Source: Pseudomonas brassicacearum (GTDB lineage Bacteria > Pseudomonadota > Gammaproteobacteria > Pseudomonadales > Pseudomonadaceae). From it: 64,000 bases of DNA. Location of the stretch: positions 186,001 through 250,000 of the forward strand of contig NZ_MOBJ01000010.1 in assembly GCF_003732225.1 (NCBI RefSeq). Direction: 5' to 3'. This document shows positions 22,808 to 30,930 of this stretch, piece after piece (the first letter of the stretch is position 1; each line of letters opens with the position of its first letter). The position numbers were made by a program, and so were the translations under genes. A model generated the notes under the pieces. The model saw only the letters and a list, made by a program, of their open reading frames with translations. It was not told where the DNA came from and did not search any database.

Positions 22808-22875
22808 CCATCAGCCCGCTGTGCGTATTGCTTCGTCCTTTTTATCGGCTGCTATTTATTACAGGCGCAGGTGTT

Positions 22876-24174
22876 ATGCCCGAATACGTTAATTGGCTTC
22901 GTCACGCTTCCCCTTACATCAACGCTCACCGTGATTGCACCTTCGTCGTCATGCTGCCCGGCGACGGCGTCGAGCACCCGAACTTCGGCAATATCGTCCA
23001 CGACCTGGTGCTGCTGCACAGCCTGGGTGTGCGGTTGGTACTGGTTCACGGTTCGCGCCCACAAATTGAAACCCGCCTTGCCGCGCGCGGCCTGACCCCG
23101 CATTACCACCACGGGATGCGCATCACCGATGCAGCGACCCTGGAGTGCGTGATCGACGCGGTGGGCCAACTGCGCATCGCCATCGAGGCGCGCTTGTCGA
23201 TGGACATGGCGTCCTCGCCGATGCAGGGCTCGCGTTTGCGGGTGGCCAGCGGCAACCTGGTGACCGCACGGCCGATCGGTGTGCTCGAAGGCGTCGACTA
23301 TCACCACACCGGCGAAGTGCGTCGGGTCGACCGCAAGGGCATCAACCGTCTGCTGGACGAGCGCTCCATCGTGCTGCTCTCGCCGCTGGGCTACTCACCG
23401 ACCGGGGAAATTTTCAACCTGGCCTGCGAAGACGTCGCCACCCGCGCCGCCATCGACCTGGGCGCCGACAAGCTGCTGCTGTTCGGCGCGGACCTGGGGC
23501 TGATTGACGAGAACGGTCGTCTGGTCCGCGAGCTGCGCCCGCAGCAGGTACCCGCGCACTTGCAGCGTCTGGGCGCCAACTATCAGGCAGAGTTGCTGGA
23601 TGCGGCGGCCGAAGCGTGCCGTGGCGGCGTCGGCCGTAGCCATATTGTCAGTTATGCCGAAGACGGCGCGCTGCTGACTGAGCTCTTCACCCGTGACGGT
23701 GGCGGCACGCTGGTAGCCCAGGAGCAATTCGAAGTGGTGCGCGAAGCGGCTATCGAAGACGTCGGTGGTTTGCTGGACCTGATCAGCCCGCTGGAAGAGC
23801 AGGGGATTCTGGTGCGTCGTTCGCGCGAAGTGCTGGAGCGCGAAATCGAGCAGTTCAGCGTGGTCGAGCGTGAAGGGATGATCATCGCCTGTGCGGCGCT
23901 GTATCAGATTGCCGATTCGGATGCCGGGGAGCTGGCCTGTCTGGCGGTGAATCCGGAATACCGCCATGGCGGCCGTGGTGACGAACTGCTGGAACGGATC
24001 GAATCCCGGGCCCGTGCTCAAGGGCTCAAAACCCTGTTTGTCCTCACCACCCGCACTGCGCACTGGTTCCGCGAGCGTGGCTTTGTGCCCAGCAGCGTCG
24101 AGCGCCTCCCGTCGGCCCGGGCCTCGCTGTACAACTATCAGCGTAATTCGAAGATCTTCGAAAAGACTCTGTAA
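22876..24174 (+). CDS. argA: Amino-acid N-acetyltransferase (N-acetylglutamate synthase)
   Basis: A 432-residue classical ArgA that makes N-acetyl-L-glutamate, the first intermediate of arginine synthesis, normally feedback-inhibited by arginine. The N-terminal amino-acid-kinase-like domain (about 1-280: FVVMLPGDGVEHPNFGNIVHDL, LVLVHGSRPQIETRL) is followed by a GNAT acetyltransferase domain (about 290-432: LACLAVNPEYRHGGRGDELLERIE, with the acetyl-CoA loop, and TAHWFRERGFVP). Start ATG 22876 gives the family length and N-terminus MPEYVNWLRHASPYINAHR. A short arginine-rich frame lies upstream. Confidence 0.96.
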   Translation: MPEYVNWLRHASPYINAHRDCTFVVMLPGDGVEHPNFGNIVHDLVLLHSLGVRLVLVHGSRPQIETRLAARGLTPHYHHGMRITDAATLECVIDAVGQLRIAIEARLSMDMASSPMQGSRLRVASGNLVTARPIGVLEGVDYHHTGEVRRVDRKGINRLLDERSIVLLSPLGYSPTGEIFNLACEDVATRAAIDLGADKLLLFGADLGLIDENGRLVRELRPQQVPAHLQRLGANYQAELLDAAAEACRGGVGRSHIVSYAEDGALLTELFTRDGGGTLVAQEQFEVVREAAIEDVGGLLDLISPLEEQGILVRRSREVLEREIEQFSVVEREGMIIACAALYQIADSDAGELACLAVNPEYRHGGRGDELLERIESRARAQGLKTLFVLTTRTAHWFRERGFVPSSVERLPSARASLYNYQRNSKIFEKTL

Positions 24175-24376
24175 CCTTGGGCGCTTAGACTTCGCCCCGG
24201 GCACTGACAGATCGCCGGCTGCGCCTGCTCATGCAGGGGGCGTGCGCCGATCAGTTCTGCCGTTTTTCTGCCCGTTGCGGAATTTACCGGACGGGCGGTA
24301 AAAAAAATTATAGCGGTATACAAACTGTAACAATTTGACGGGAAGATGCACGTTTCGCCATGATGGCGTCGCTTAT

Positions 24377-24390
24377 TTGATCGTGATTGA
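24377..24390. promoter_or_regulatory. Weak candidate ANR/FNR box upstream of the porin
   Basis: TTGATCGTGATTGA matches the ANR consensus TTGAT-N4-ATCAA at 8 of 10 fixed positions. It lies 342 bp before the porin start, which is far, but the P. aeruginosa porin OprE is known to be induced without oxygen through ANR. Confidence 0.22.
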
Positions 24391-24635
24391 CGTATGAAGA
24401 ATACGTGAGCACGAATGGAACTAAAGAAGCGTCTGTAAATACCATTTAGGAATTAGCTCATAAGCCGATACCTCAGGATCCGGTTCGGTTGAGGTGTGCT
24501 GAGCTATATTCCAGAATCGTATGAAAAATGAATAAACAGTTCTTTTTGGGTTTATGAGGAAGTCATTAACCTGAACGGACCAAACACTGCGATTAGACCA
24601 AAGTCGTAGACGCGACTGCTTACGATTGACTTATC

Positions 24636-24649
24636 GGTCACGGTCTTGC
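24636..24649 (+). promoter_or_regulatory. Candidate sigma54 (-24/-12) promoter of the porin
   Basis: GGTCACGGTCTTGC has the invariant GG-N10-GC spacing and TTGC at -12, but a poor -24 region. The GC is 82 bp before the porin ATG. OprE in P. aeruginosa is reported to depend on RpoN, which makes the site worth testing. Confidence 0.28.
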
Positions 24650-24731
24650 GCTAATCGCGCATCGATGGGAACCGGGGCGCCAGATCCTGGACCAAAGTGC
24701 ACAAAAAATTAGAAACGTAGAGGAGCGAAAC

Positions 24732-26054
24732 ATGAATAAGTCCACCTTGGCCCTGGCTGTGGCCGTAGGGGTTATGGCGCAGCAGGCAGGCGCCGCCGGT
24801 TTTATCGAAGACAGTAAGGCGACCTTGGGTCTGCGTAACTTCTACATCAACACCGACAACCGTACCGGCACCGGCGCGAACAAAAACGAAGAATGGGGCC
24901 AAGGCTTCGATCTGCGTTTCATCTCGGGTTACACCCAAGGTACTGTTAAGTTCGGCGTTGACGCCATTGGCCTGTACGGCGTGCGTCTGGACTCCAGCCC
25001 GGCCAAGAGCGGCAACTCGAGCGGCACTGCTTCTGGCGGTACGATTTTCCCAAGCGATGGCAACCGTGCGGTTCCAGACTTCGGCAGCCTGGGCTTGACC
25101 GGTAAGGTCAAAATCTCCGAGACCGAGCTGAAAATCGGTACCCTGCAGCCGAACAACCCGGTCATCAAGTACAACGATGGTCGTCTGCTGCCACAAACCT
25201 TCACCGGTGGCGAGATCAAGTCCAACGAAATCAAGGATCTGACCCTGACTGCGGGCGAGATCAATGAGGCCAAAGGCCGTAACTCCAGCAACGACGAAGG
25301 TCTGTCGATTGCCGGTGCCAACGCTGGCTCCAACTACGACGCGGGCAAGTTCAGCAACAAGTTCTACTACGCTGGTGCTGACTACAAAATCACCAAGGAC
25401 CTGACTGCTTCGTACTACTACGGCGAACTGAAGGACTTCTACTCGCAGAACTTCCTGGGCCTGGTGCACAACTGGTCCATCGGTCCTGGCGTGCTGAAAA
25501 GTGACCTGCGCTACTACCGTAGCCGCGACAACGGTTCCAACGGCAACGACAAGAACTTCTTCACTACCGGTTTCTACGGCGGCAATACAACCAAAGGCAA
25601 GGTCGACAACGACCTGTACAGCTACTTGGCTCTGTACTCGGTTGAAGGTCACACCTTCGGTGGCGGTTACCAGTACACCAAGGGCGACAGCGACTTCCCT
25701 TGGCTGAACCAGGGTGACGGCTCGTCCAACAGCACCATCACCGACATGCAGATCCAGAAGTTTGCCCGCGCTGGCGAACGTACCTGGCAAGCTCGCTACG
25801 CCTATGACTTCGCCAAGGTTGGCGTACCGGGTCTGACCGCTGGTGTGATCTACCTGCACGGCAACAACATCGACAGCCCTACTGGTAGCAAGAGCGAGTG
25901 GGAGCGTGACCTGAGCCTGGCTTACGTTGTTCCGGAAGGCCCGCTGAAAAACCTCGGTGTTGCCTGGAAAAACGCCATGTGGCGCACCGACGTGGCCACC
26001 CGCGACCAGGACGAAAACCGCCTGATCGTCAGCTACTCGATCCCGCTGTTGTAA
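24732..26054 (+). CDS. OprD-family outer-membrane porin
   Basis: A 440-residue outer-membrane channel. The signal peptide runs to about residue 22 (MNKSTLALAVAVGVMAQQAGA), then GFIEDSKATLGLRNFYINTD, the standard OprD-family start. The rest alternates in beta-strands with many aromatic girdle residues and RDQDENRLIVSYSIPLL as the last strand. The family takes up small substrates such as basic amino acids and carboxylates. The N-terminal text is closest to the OprE/OprQ branch by eye; exact substrate is not assignable. GAGGAG precedes the ATG. A terminator follows. Confidence 0.93.
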   Translation: MNKSTLALAVAVGVMAQQAGAAGFIEDSKATLGLRNFYINTDNRTGTGANKNEEWGQGFDLRFISGYTQGTVKFGVDAIGLYGVRLDSSPAKSGNSSGTASGGTIFPSDGNRAVPDFGSLGLTGKVKISETELKIGTLQPNNPVIKYNDGRLLPQTFTGGEIKSNEIKDLTLTAGEINEAKGRNSSNDEGLSIAGANAGSNYDAGKFSNKFYYAGADYKITKDLTASYYYGELKDFYSQNFLGLVHNWSIGPGVLKSDLRYYRSRDNGSNGNDKNFFTTGFYGGNTTKGKVDNDLYSYLALYSVEGHTFGGGYQYTKGDSDFPWLNQGDGSSNSTITDMQIQKFARAGERTWQARYAYDFAKVGVPGLTAGVIYLHGNNIDSPTGSKSEWERDLSLAYVVPEGPLKNLGVAWKNAMWRTDVATRDQDENRLIVSYSIPLL

Positions 26055-26080
26055 TACCCAGGCGTTTACAAGCCTGTATA

Positions 26081-26117
26081 AAAAGCCCCGCTCGGCGTAA
26101 GCCTGGCGGGGCTTTTG
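26081..26117 (+). terminator. Rho-independent terminator after the porin gene
   Basis: AAAAGCCCCGC/GCGGGGCTTTT forms an 11-bp stem with a 15-nt loop, 27 bp after the porin stop. It contains a chance TGGC-N7-TTGC pattern that I do not regard as a promoter. Confidence 0.9.
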
Positions 26118-26263
26118 CGTTTCAAGTCGGGCCCACCCCCGCAGACCCTCCTTCATTTCCCTCTTTGCAACAACTCAAGGCCTTCTCGAACCCTGGTTCC
26201 AAGACTGGTCTTCGTTGACGTATGCGTCCAGTGAACAGATGTTTAATATTCATTTATGATCTA

Positions 26264-26281
26264 AATAAATCGATATTTATT
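26264..26281. promoter_or_regulatory. A+T-rich dyad upstream of lsfA
   Basis: AATAAATCGATATTTATT is an 18-bp dyad with 7-bp arms about a CGAT centre, 63 bp before the lsfA start, in a strongly A+T-rich stretch (about 26240-26300). A similar dyad lies before ssuE. The position fits a promoter or an operator for a sulfur regulator such as CysB. Confidence 0.4.
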
Positions 26282-26344
26282 CTTTTTAATAAGTGCCGAC
26301 ACTAGGCACAGTAGGCTCATCACGCACTCACCAGGAGCAGCACC

Positions 26345-26983
26345 ATGAGCCTCAGACTGGGCGACATTGCCCCCGATTTCGAACAGGATTCCAGCGCCGG
26401 CACCATCCGTTTTCACGAGTGGCTGGGCGATAGCTGGGGCGTGCTGTTTTCCCATCCGGCAGACTTCACACCGGTGTGCACCACGGAGCTGGGGTTTACC
26501 GCCAGGCTCAAGGATGAATTTGCCAAGCGCGGCGTCAAGGCCATCGCGCTGTCGGTCGACCCGGTGGATTCGCACCACAAGTGGATCGAAGACATCAACG
26601 AAACCCAGAACACCGTCGTCAACTTCCCGATCCTCGCCGACGCCGATCGCAAGGTCTCCGACCTCTATGACCTGATCCACCCGAACGCCAACGACACCCT
26701 GACCGTGCGTTCGCTGTTCGTGATCGATCCGGACAAGAAGGTTCGCCTGACCATCACTTACCCGGCCAGCACCGGACGCAACTTCCACGAGATCCTGCGG
26801 GTGATCGATTCGTTGCAACTCACCGACAACTACAAAGTGGCCACCCCGGCCAACTGGCAGGACGGTGATGAAGTGGTGATCGTGCCGTCGCTCAAGGATG
26901 AAGACGAAATCAACAAACGCTTCCCCAAAGGTTATCGCGCAGTGAAACCGTACCTGCGCCTGACACCACAACCCAACAAGTGA
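26345..26983 (+). CDS. lsfA: 1-Cys peroxiredoxin LsfA
   Basis: A 212-residue Prx6-type peroxiredoxin. The peroxidatic cysteine is Cys45 in HPADFTPVCTTELG, and there is no resolving cysteine. The long C-terminal part with PANWQDGDEVVIVPSL is typical of the 1-Cys group. It reduces hydrogen and organic peroxides in the cytosol. LsfA was named in Pseudomonas as low-sulfur-induced, and here it precedes the ssu operon, which also serves sulfonate use. AGGAGC precedes the ATG. Confidence 0.95.
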   Translation: MSLRLGDIAPDFEQDSSAGTIRFHEWLGDSWGVLFSHPADFTPVCTTELGFTARLKDEFAKRGVKAIALSVDPVDSHHKWIEDINETQNTVVNFPILADADRKVSDLYDLIHPNANDTLTVRSLFVIDPDKKVRLTITYPASTGRNFHEILRVIDSLQLTDNYKVATPANWQDGDEVVIVPSLKDEDEINKRFPKGYRAVKPYLRLTPQPNK

Positions 26984-27013
26984 GCCATTGATATTTTTAG
27001 CGTGGCTTAAATC

Positions 27014-27083
27014 GCTATCGCGAGCAAGCTCGCTCCCACAGGTGTACGCATTCCAATGTGGGAGCGAGCTTGCTCGCGATAGC
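27014..27083. repeat. Type A palindromic repeat doublet
   Basis: CTATCGCGAGCAAGCTCGCT (27015-27034) with inverted copy AGCGAGCTTGCTCGCGATAG (27063-27082), about 16 bp between units. Located 30 bp after lsfA. Confidence 0.9.
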
Positions 27084-27133
27084 GGTCTGCCAGGCGCAAC
27101 AGCTTCAAGGGTATCCAAAATGCAGGGGGTTTC

Positions 27134-27157
27134 AGGCCGTTTCGACGGCCTTTTTTT
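27134..27157 (+). terminator. Rho-independent terminator after lsfA
   Basis: AGGCCGT-TTCG-ACGGCCT followed by six more T: a 7-bp stem with a stable TTCG tetraloop, downstream of the repeat. It separates lsfA from ssuE. Confidence 0.9.
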
Positions 27158-27201
27158 CGTCTGGAGAGTGCTTTTTCGTATATGCATTTAAAGAATAAAC
27201 A

Positions 27202-27234
27202 CATAAATAAATATGATTTATGGATATATAAATC
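27202..27234. promoter_or_regulatory. Overlapping A+T-rich dyads upstream of ssuE
   Basis: Two overlapping inverted repeats share an arm: CATAAAT (27202-27208) with ATTTATG (27216-27222), and GATTTAT (27215-27221) with ATAAATC (27228-27234). They end 72 bp before ssuE and resemble the dyad before lsfA. A regulator site for the sulfonate operon is inferred. Confidence 0.42.
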
Positions 27235-27306
27235 AGCTGTTAAGGTCTGTCCAATGTCGCGAGACCGCACACTGCGAATCGCCAAAAAAGTTTAAGGAAT
27301 TACCGC

Positions 27307-27900
27307 ATGCTGGTCGTCTCACTCGGAGGAAGTCCCAGCCAACGCTCCCGCTCCGGGGTGCTGCTGGATCGCTCCCAACGCTGGTTGCAGCAACAAGGAG
27401 TCGAAGTAGTGAGTTATCAGGTGCGGGACTTCCCGGCTGAAGACTTGCTGCACGCACGCTTCGACAGCCCGAAGGTGGTCGATTTGCTGCAACAGATTGA
27501 AAACGCCGATGGCTTGCTGATTGCCACGCCGGTCTACAAAGCGTCATTTTCCGGCGCACTGAAAACCGTACTGGATCTGCTGCCTGAACGTGCCCTGAGC
27601 CACAAGGTTGTATTGCCGATGGCCACAGGCGGCAGCATCGCCCACATGCTGGCCGTGGATTACGCGCTCAAGCCGGTGCTGTCGGCGCTGAAAGCCCAGG
27701 AAATGCTTCACGGGATTTTCGCCGAAGACAGCCAGATCGCTTACGGCGAAGGCAGTGCCCAGGCGCAGTTGGCGCCACAGTTGGAGCAGCGTTTGTTTGA
27801 GGCGCTGGAGCAGTTCTTCAGCGCCATGGCCCGCCGGCCCAAGCCGCTGGACCCAAACCTGTTGAATGATCGTTTGTTGAGTGCTCGCTGGAGCATTTAA
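27307..27900 (+). CDS. ssuE: NADPH-dependent FMN reductase SsuE
   Basis: A 197-residue flavodoxin-like reductase that supplies FMNH2 to the alkanesulfonate monooxygenase. Visible: SLGGSPSQRSRSGVLLDRS at the N-terminus (flavin phosphate loop), LLIATPVYKASFSGALKTVLDLLP, and LPMATGGSIAHMLAVDYALKPVL. AAGGAAT precedes ATG 27307. It heads ssuE-A-D-C-B-F, all on the plus strand with short gaps. A long A+T-rich dyad region lies upstream. Confidence 0.95.
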   Translation: MLVVSLGGSPSQRSRSGVLLDRSQRWLQQQGVEVVSYQVRDFPAEDLLHARFDSPKVVDLLQQIENADGLLIATPVYKASFSGALKTVLDLLPERALSHKVVLPMATGGSIAHMLAVDYALKPVLSALKAQEMLHGIFAEDSQIAYGEGSAQAQLAPQLEQRLFEALEQFFSAMARRPKPLDPNLLNDRLLSARWSI

Positions 27901-27990
27901 GCCTTACCCGAAAATTGAAGTACTGGCCTTACTCGCCCGCTAACGGGCAAGCAGGTGCAGCCAAAACCCTACTGCAAAAAGGAGAGCGCT

Positions 27991-28959
27991 ATGCGCACTG
28001 TCATTTTGCGTCGTGGTCTGGTCGCTCTGTTTGCTGCGGCTGTGTCCTTCGGCGTTATTACTCAAGCTCAAGCGGCCGAGACTTTGCGAATCGGCTATCA
28101 AAAGTACGGCACCCTGGTGCTGCTCAAAGCCCGCGGCACACTGGAAAAACGCCTCGCCGCCCAAGGCGTCGACGTGCAATGGACTGAATTTCCCGGCGGC
28201 CCGCAGTTGCTCGAAGGGCTGAACGTCGGCTCGATCGATTTTGGCGTGACCGGCGAAACCCCGCCGGTCTTCGCGCAGGCGGCCGGTGCCGATCTGCTCT
28301 ACGTCGCCTATGAACCGCCAGCGCCACACAGCGAGGCGATTCTGGTACCGAAAGACTCCGCGATCAAATCGGTGCAGGACCTCAAGGGCAAGAAAGTCGT
28401 CCTCAACAAAGGCTCCAACGTGCACTACCTGCTGGTGCGCGCCCTGGAAGACGCCGGTCTCAAATACACCGACGTTCAAACCGTATTCCTGCCGCCAGCC
28501 GATGCCCGCGCCGCGTTCGAACGTGGCAGCGTCGATGCTTGGGTGATCTGGGACCCCTACCAGGCCGCTGCCGAACAGCAACTGCAAGCGCGCACCCTGC
28601 GTGATGGCAGCGGCATCGTCGACAACCATCAGTTCTACCTGGCGACCAAGCCTTACGCCGAAAAACATCCGGCCGTGATCAAGGCGCTGGTGGAAGAAGT
28701 CCGCGCCATCGGCGAATGGTCCAAGGCCAACCCGGAGGACGTGACCCAGCAGGTCTCGCCGCTGCTAGGGCTGCCGGCAGACATCACCTTGAGCGTGGTG
28801 AAACGCCAAGGCTACGGCGCGCATTTCCTCACCCCGGAAGTGGTCGCGGCCCAACAGAAAATTGCCGACAGCTTCTACCAGCTCAAATTGATTCCGAAAC
28901 CCCTGAGCATCAAAGACGTGATCTGGACGCCACCGGCAGCCGTTGCCACCGCGCCGTAA
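27991..28959 (+). CDS. ssuA: Sulfonate ABC transporter periplasmic binding protein
   Basis: A 322-residue binding protein of the SsuA/TauA family. The signal peptide ends QAQA (about 25) before AETLRIGYQKYGTLVLLKARG; the family features GGPQLLEGLNVGSIDFGVTGE and VDAWVIWDPYQAAAE follow. It captures aliphatic sulfonates for SsuBC. Start ATG 27991 has AAGGAGA upstream; an in-frame start 36 bp earlier would spoil the signal peptide. The ssuD gene begins 26 bp after its stop. Confidence 0.95.
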   Translation: MRTVILRRGLVALFAAAVSFGVITQAQAAETLRIGYQKYGTLVLLKARGTLEKRLAAQGVDVQWTEFPGGPQLLEGLNVGSIDFGVTGETPPVFAQAAGADLLYVAYEPPAPHSEAILVPKDSAIKSVQDLKGKKVVLNKGSNVHYLLVRALEDAGLKYTDVQTVFLPPADARAAFERGSVDAWVIWDPYQAAAEQQLQARTLRDGSGIVDNHQFYLATKPYAEKHPAVIKALVEEVRAIGEWSKANPEDVTQQVSPLLGLPADITLSVVKRQGYGAHFLTPEVVAAQQKIADSFYQLKLIPKPLSIKDVIWTPPAAVATAP

Positions 28960-28984
28960 TTCGACTTCCCAAGGAGACCACTCC

Positions 28985-30133
28985 ATGAGCCTCAATATTT
29001 TCTGGTTCCTGCCTACCCACGGCGACGGCCATTACCTTGGCACCGCCGAAGGTGCTCGCGCCGTCGATCACGGTTATTTGCAGCAAGTCGCCCAAGCGGC
29101 GGATCGTCTGGGGTTCGGCGGGGTGCTGATTCCCACCGGACGCTCCTGCGAAGACTCGTGGCTGGTGGCCGCGTCGCTGATCCCGGTCACCCAGCGTTTG
29201 AAGTTTCTGGTCGCGTTGCGCCCCGGGATCATTTCCCCGACGGTGGCCGCGCGTCAGGCGGCGACCCTGGATCGGTTGTCCGGTGGGCGTGCGCTGTTCA
29301 ACCTGGTAACGGGCGGCGATCCAGAAGAACTGGCCGGCGATGGATTGTTCCTGAGTCACGAAGAGCGCTATCAGGCCTCGGTGGAATTCACCCGGATCTG
29401 GCGTCGGGTGCTCGAAGGCGAGACGGTCGATTACGACGGTCAGCACATCAGCGTGAAGGGCGCGAAATTGCTCTACCCGCCGATTCAGCAACCGCGTCCG
29501 CCGCTGTACTTCGGTGGCTCCTCGGAAGCCGCTCAGGATCTGGCGGCCGAGCAGGTCGAAATGGTCCTGACCTGGGGCGAGCCACCGGCCGCGGTCGCCG
29601 AGAAGATCGAACAAGTACGCGCCAAGGCCGCGAAGCTCGGGCGCACTGTGCGCTTCGGCATTCGTTTGCATGTGATCGTCCGTGAAACCAACGCTGAAGC
29701 CTGGCAAGCGGCGGACCGTTTGATCTCCCATCTGGACGACGAAACCATCGCCCGCGCTCAGGCCTCGTTGGCGCGCTTCGACTCGGTCGGCCAGCAGCGT
29801 ATGGCCGCGCTGCACGGCGGCAGCCGCGACAACCTCGAAGTCAGCCCGAACCTCTGGGCCGGTGTCGGTCTGGTACGTGGCGGTGCCGGCACAGCGCTGG
29901 TCGGCGACGGCCCGACCGTGGCGGCGCGGGTCAAGGAGTACGCGGACCTGGGCATCGATACCTTCATCTTTTCGGGCTACCCGCATCTGGAAGAGTCGTA
30001 TCGGGTCGCGGAGCTGTTGTTCCCGCACCTCGACATCGAGCGGCCCGAATTGCCGAAAAGCGCCGGTTACGTCAGTCCGTTTGGCGAGATGGTTGCCAAC
30101 GACATTCTTCCCAAAGCCGCGTCCCAGAGCTGA
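28985..30133 (+). CDS. ssuD: FMNH2-dependent alkanesulfonate monooxygenase
   Basis: A 382-residue bacterial-luciferase-like enzyme that cleaves alkanesulfonates to aldehyde and sulfite. N-terminus MSLNIFWFLPTHGDGHYLGT is diagnostic, with LIPTGRSCEDSWLVAASLIP, RPGIISPTVAARQAATLDRLSGGRALFNLVTGGDPEELAGDG and FGGSSEAAQDLAAE. Start ATG 28985 follows AAGGAGACC. SsuE, encoded two genes upstream, reduces its flavin. ssuC starts 9 bp after. Confidence 0.97.
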   Translation: MSLNIFWFLPTHGDGHYLGTAEGARAVDHGYLQQVAQAADRLGFGGVLIPTGRSCEDSWLVAASLIPVTQRLKFLVALRPGIISPTVAARQAATLDRLSGGRALFNLVTGGDPEELAGDGLFLSHEERYQASVEFTRIWRRVLEGETVDYDGQHISVKGAKLLYPPIQQPRPPLYFGGSSEAAQDLAAEQVEMVLTWGEPPAAVAEKIEQVRAKAAKLGRTVRFGIRLHVIVRETNAEAWQAADRLISHLDDETIARAQASLARFDSVGQQRMAALHGGSRDNLEVSPNLWAGVGLVRGGAGTALVGDGPTVAARVKEYADLGIDTFIFSGYPHLEESYRVAELLFPHLDIERPELPKSAGYVSPFGEMVANDILPKAASQS

Positions 30134-30141
30134 GGCGCACC

Positions 30142-30930
30142 ATGAAGAGCGAAAAGATTATCCACAGCCTCGCGCCTTGGGCCTTGCCGGTGCTGCTACT
30201 GGCGGTGTGGCAGTTGTCGGTGTCGGCGGGCTGGTTGTCGACGCGGATTCTGCCAGCACCGAGCGCAGTGATCGAGGCGGGCGTCAGCCTGGTGCGCAGC
30301 GGCGAAATCTGGAAACACCTGGCGATCAGCGGCTGGCGCGCCGGCATTGGTTTTGTGATTGGCGGCGGTATCGGTCTGGCATTGGGTTTCATCACCGGCC
30401 TGTCGAAGTGGGGTGAGCGTTTGCTCGACAGTTCGGTGCAGATGATCCGCAACGTACCGCATCTGGCGCTGATTCCGCTGGTAATCCTCTGGTTCGGCAT
30501 TGATGAGTCGGCGAAGATTTTCCTGGTGGCGCTGGGCACGTTGTTTCCGATCTACCTCAACACTTACCACGGCATCCGCAACGTCGACCCGGCCTTGGTG
30601 GAAATGGCGCGCAGTTACGGTCTGTCCGGTTTCAGCCTGTTCCGTCAGGTGATTCTGCCGGGTGCGCTACCTTCGATTCTGGTCGGCGTGCGCTTTGCCC
30701 TGGGTTTCATGTGGCTGACCCTGATCGTCGCTGAAACCATCTCTGCCAGTTCCGGCATTGGCTACCTGGCGATGAATGCCCGGGAGTTCTTGCAAACGGA
30801 TGTGGTGGTGCTGGCGATTGTTTTGTACGCGGTGCTCGGCAAATTGGCCGACCTCGCGGCCCGTGGTCTGGAGCGGGTCTGGTTGCGCTGGCATCCCGCC
30901 TATCAAGTGGCCAAGGGTGGTGCAGCATGA
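30142..30930 (+). CDS. ssuC: Sulfonate ABC transporter permease
   Basis: A 262-residue inner-membrane permease with about six membrane segments. The EAA-type loop is VEMARSYGLSGFSLFRQVILPGALPSILVGVRFALG, which contacts the ATPase. SsuC/TauC-family features are LIPLVILWFGIDESAKIFLVALGTLFPIYLNT. Its stop overlaps ssuB by 4 bp (ATGA). Confidence 0.95.
   Translation: MKSEKIIHSLAPWALPVLLLAVWQLSVSAGWLSTRILPAPSAVIEAGVSLVRSGEIWKHLAISGWRAGIGFVIGGGIGLALGFITGLSKWGERLLDSSVQMIRNVPHLALIPLVILWFGIDESAKIFLVALGTLFPIYLNTYHGIRNVDPALVEMARSYGLSGFSLFRQVILPGALPSILVGVRFALGFMWLTLIVAETISASSGIGYLAMNAREFLQTDVVVLAIVLYAVLGKLADLAARGLERVWLRWHPAYQVAKGGAA

Larger units (their letters stand above)
24175..24731. other. Long intergenic leader upstream of the OprD-family porin
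   Basis: No convincing gene in 557 bp. The left part contains CTGCCCGT...ACGGGCGG, an inverted pair without a T tail on the plus strand. The right part becomes more A+T-rich and should hold the porin promoter; candidate ANR and sigma54 elements are listed separately. A long untranslated leader or a small RNA cannot be excluded by reading alone. Confidence 0.4.

Noticed and set aside
24270..24310. Stem CTGCCCGT/ACGGGCGG after argA as a terminator
   Set aside because: On the coding strand the stem is followed by A, not T, so it lacks the tail of a Rho-independent terminator.
26105..26120. TGGC-N7-TTGC pattern resembling a sigma54 promoter before lsfA
   Set aside because: It lies wholly inside the porin terminator stem, 225 bp from lsfA, and is most likely chance.
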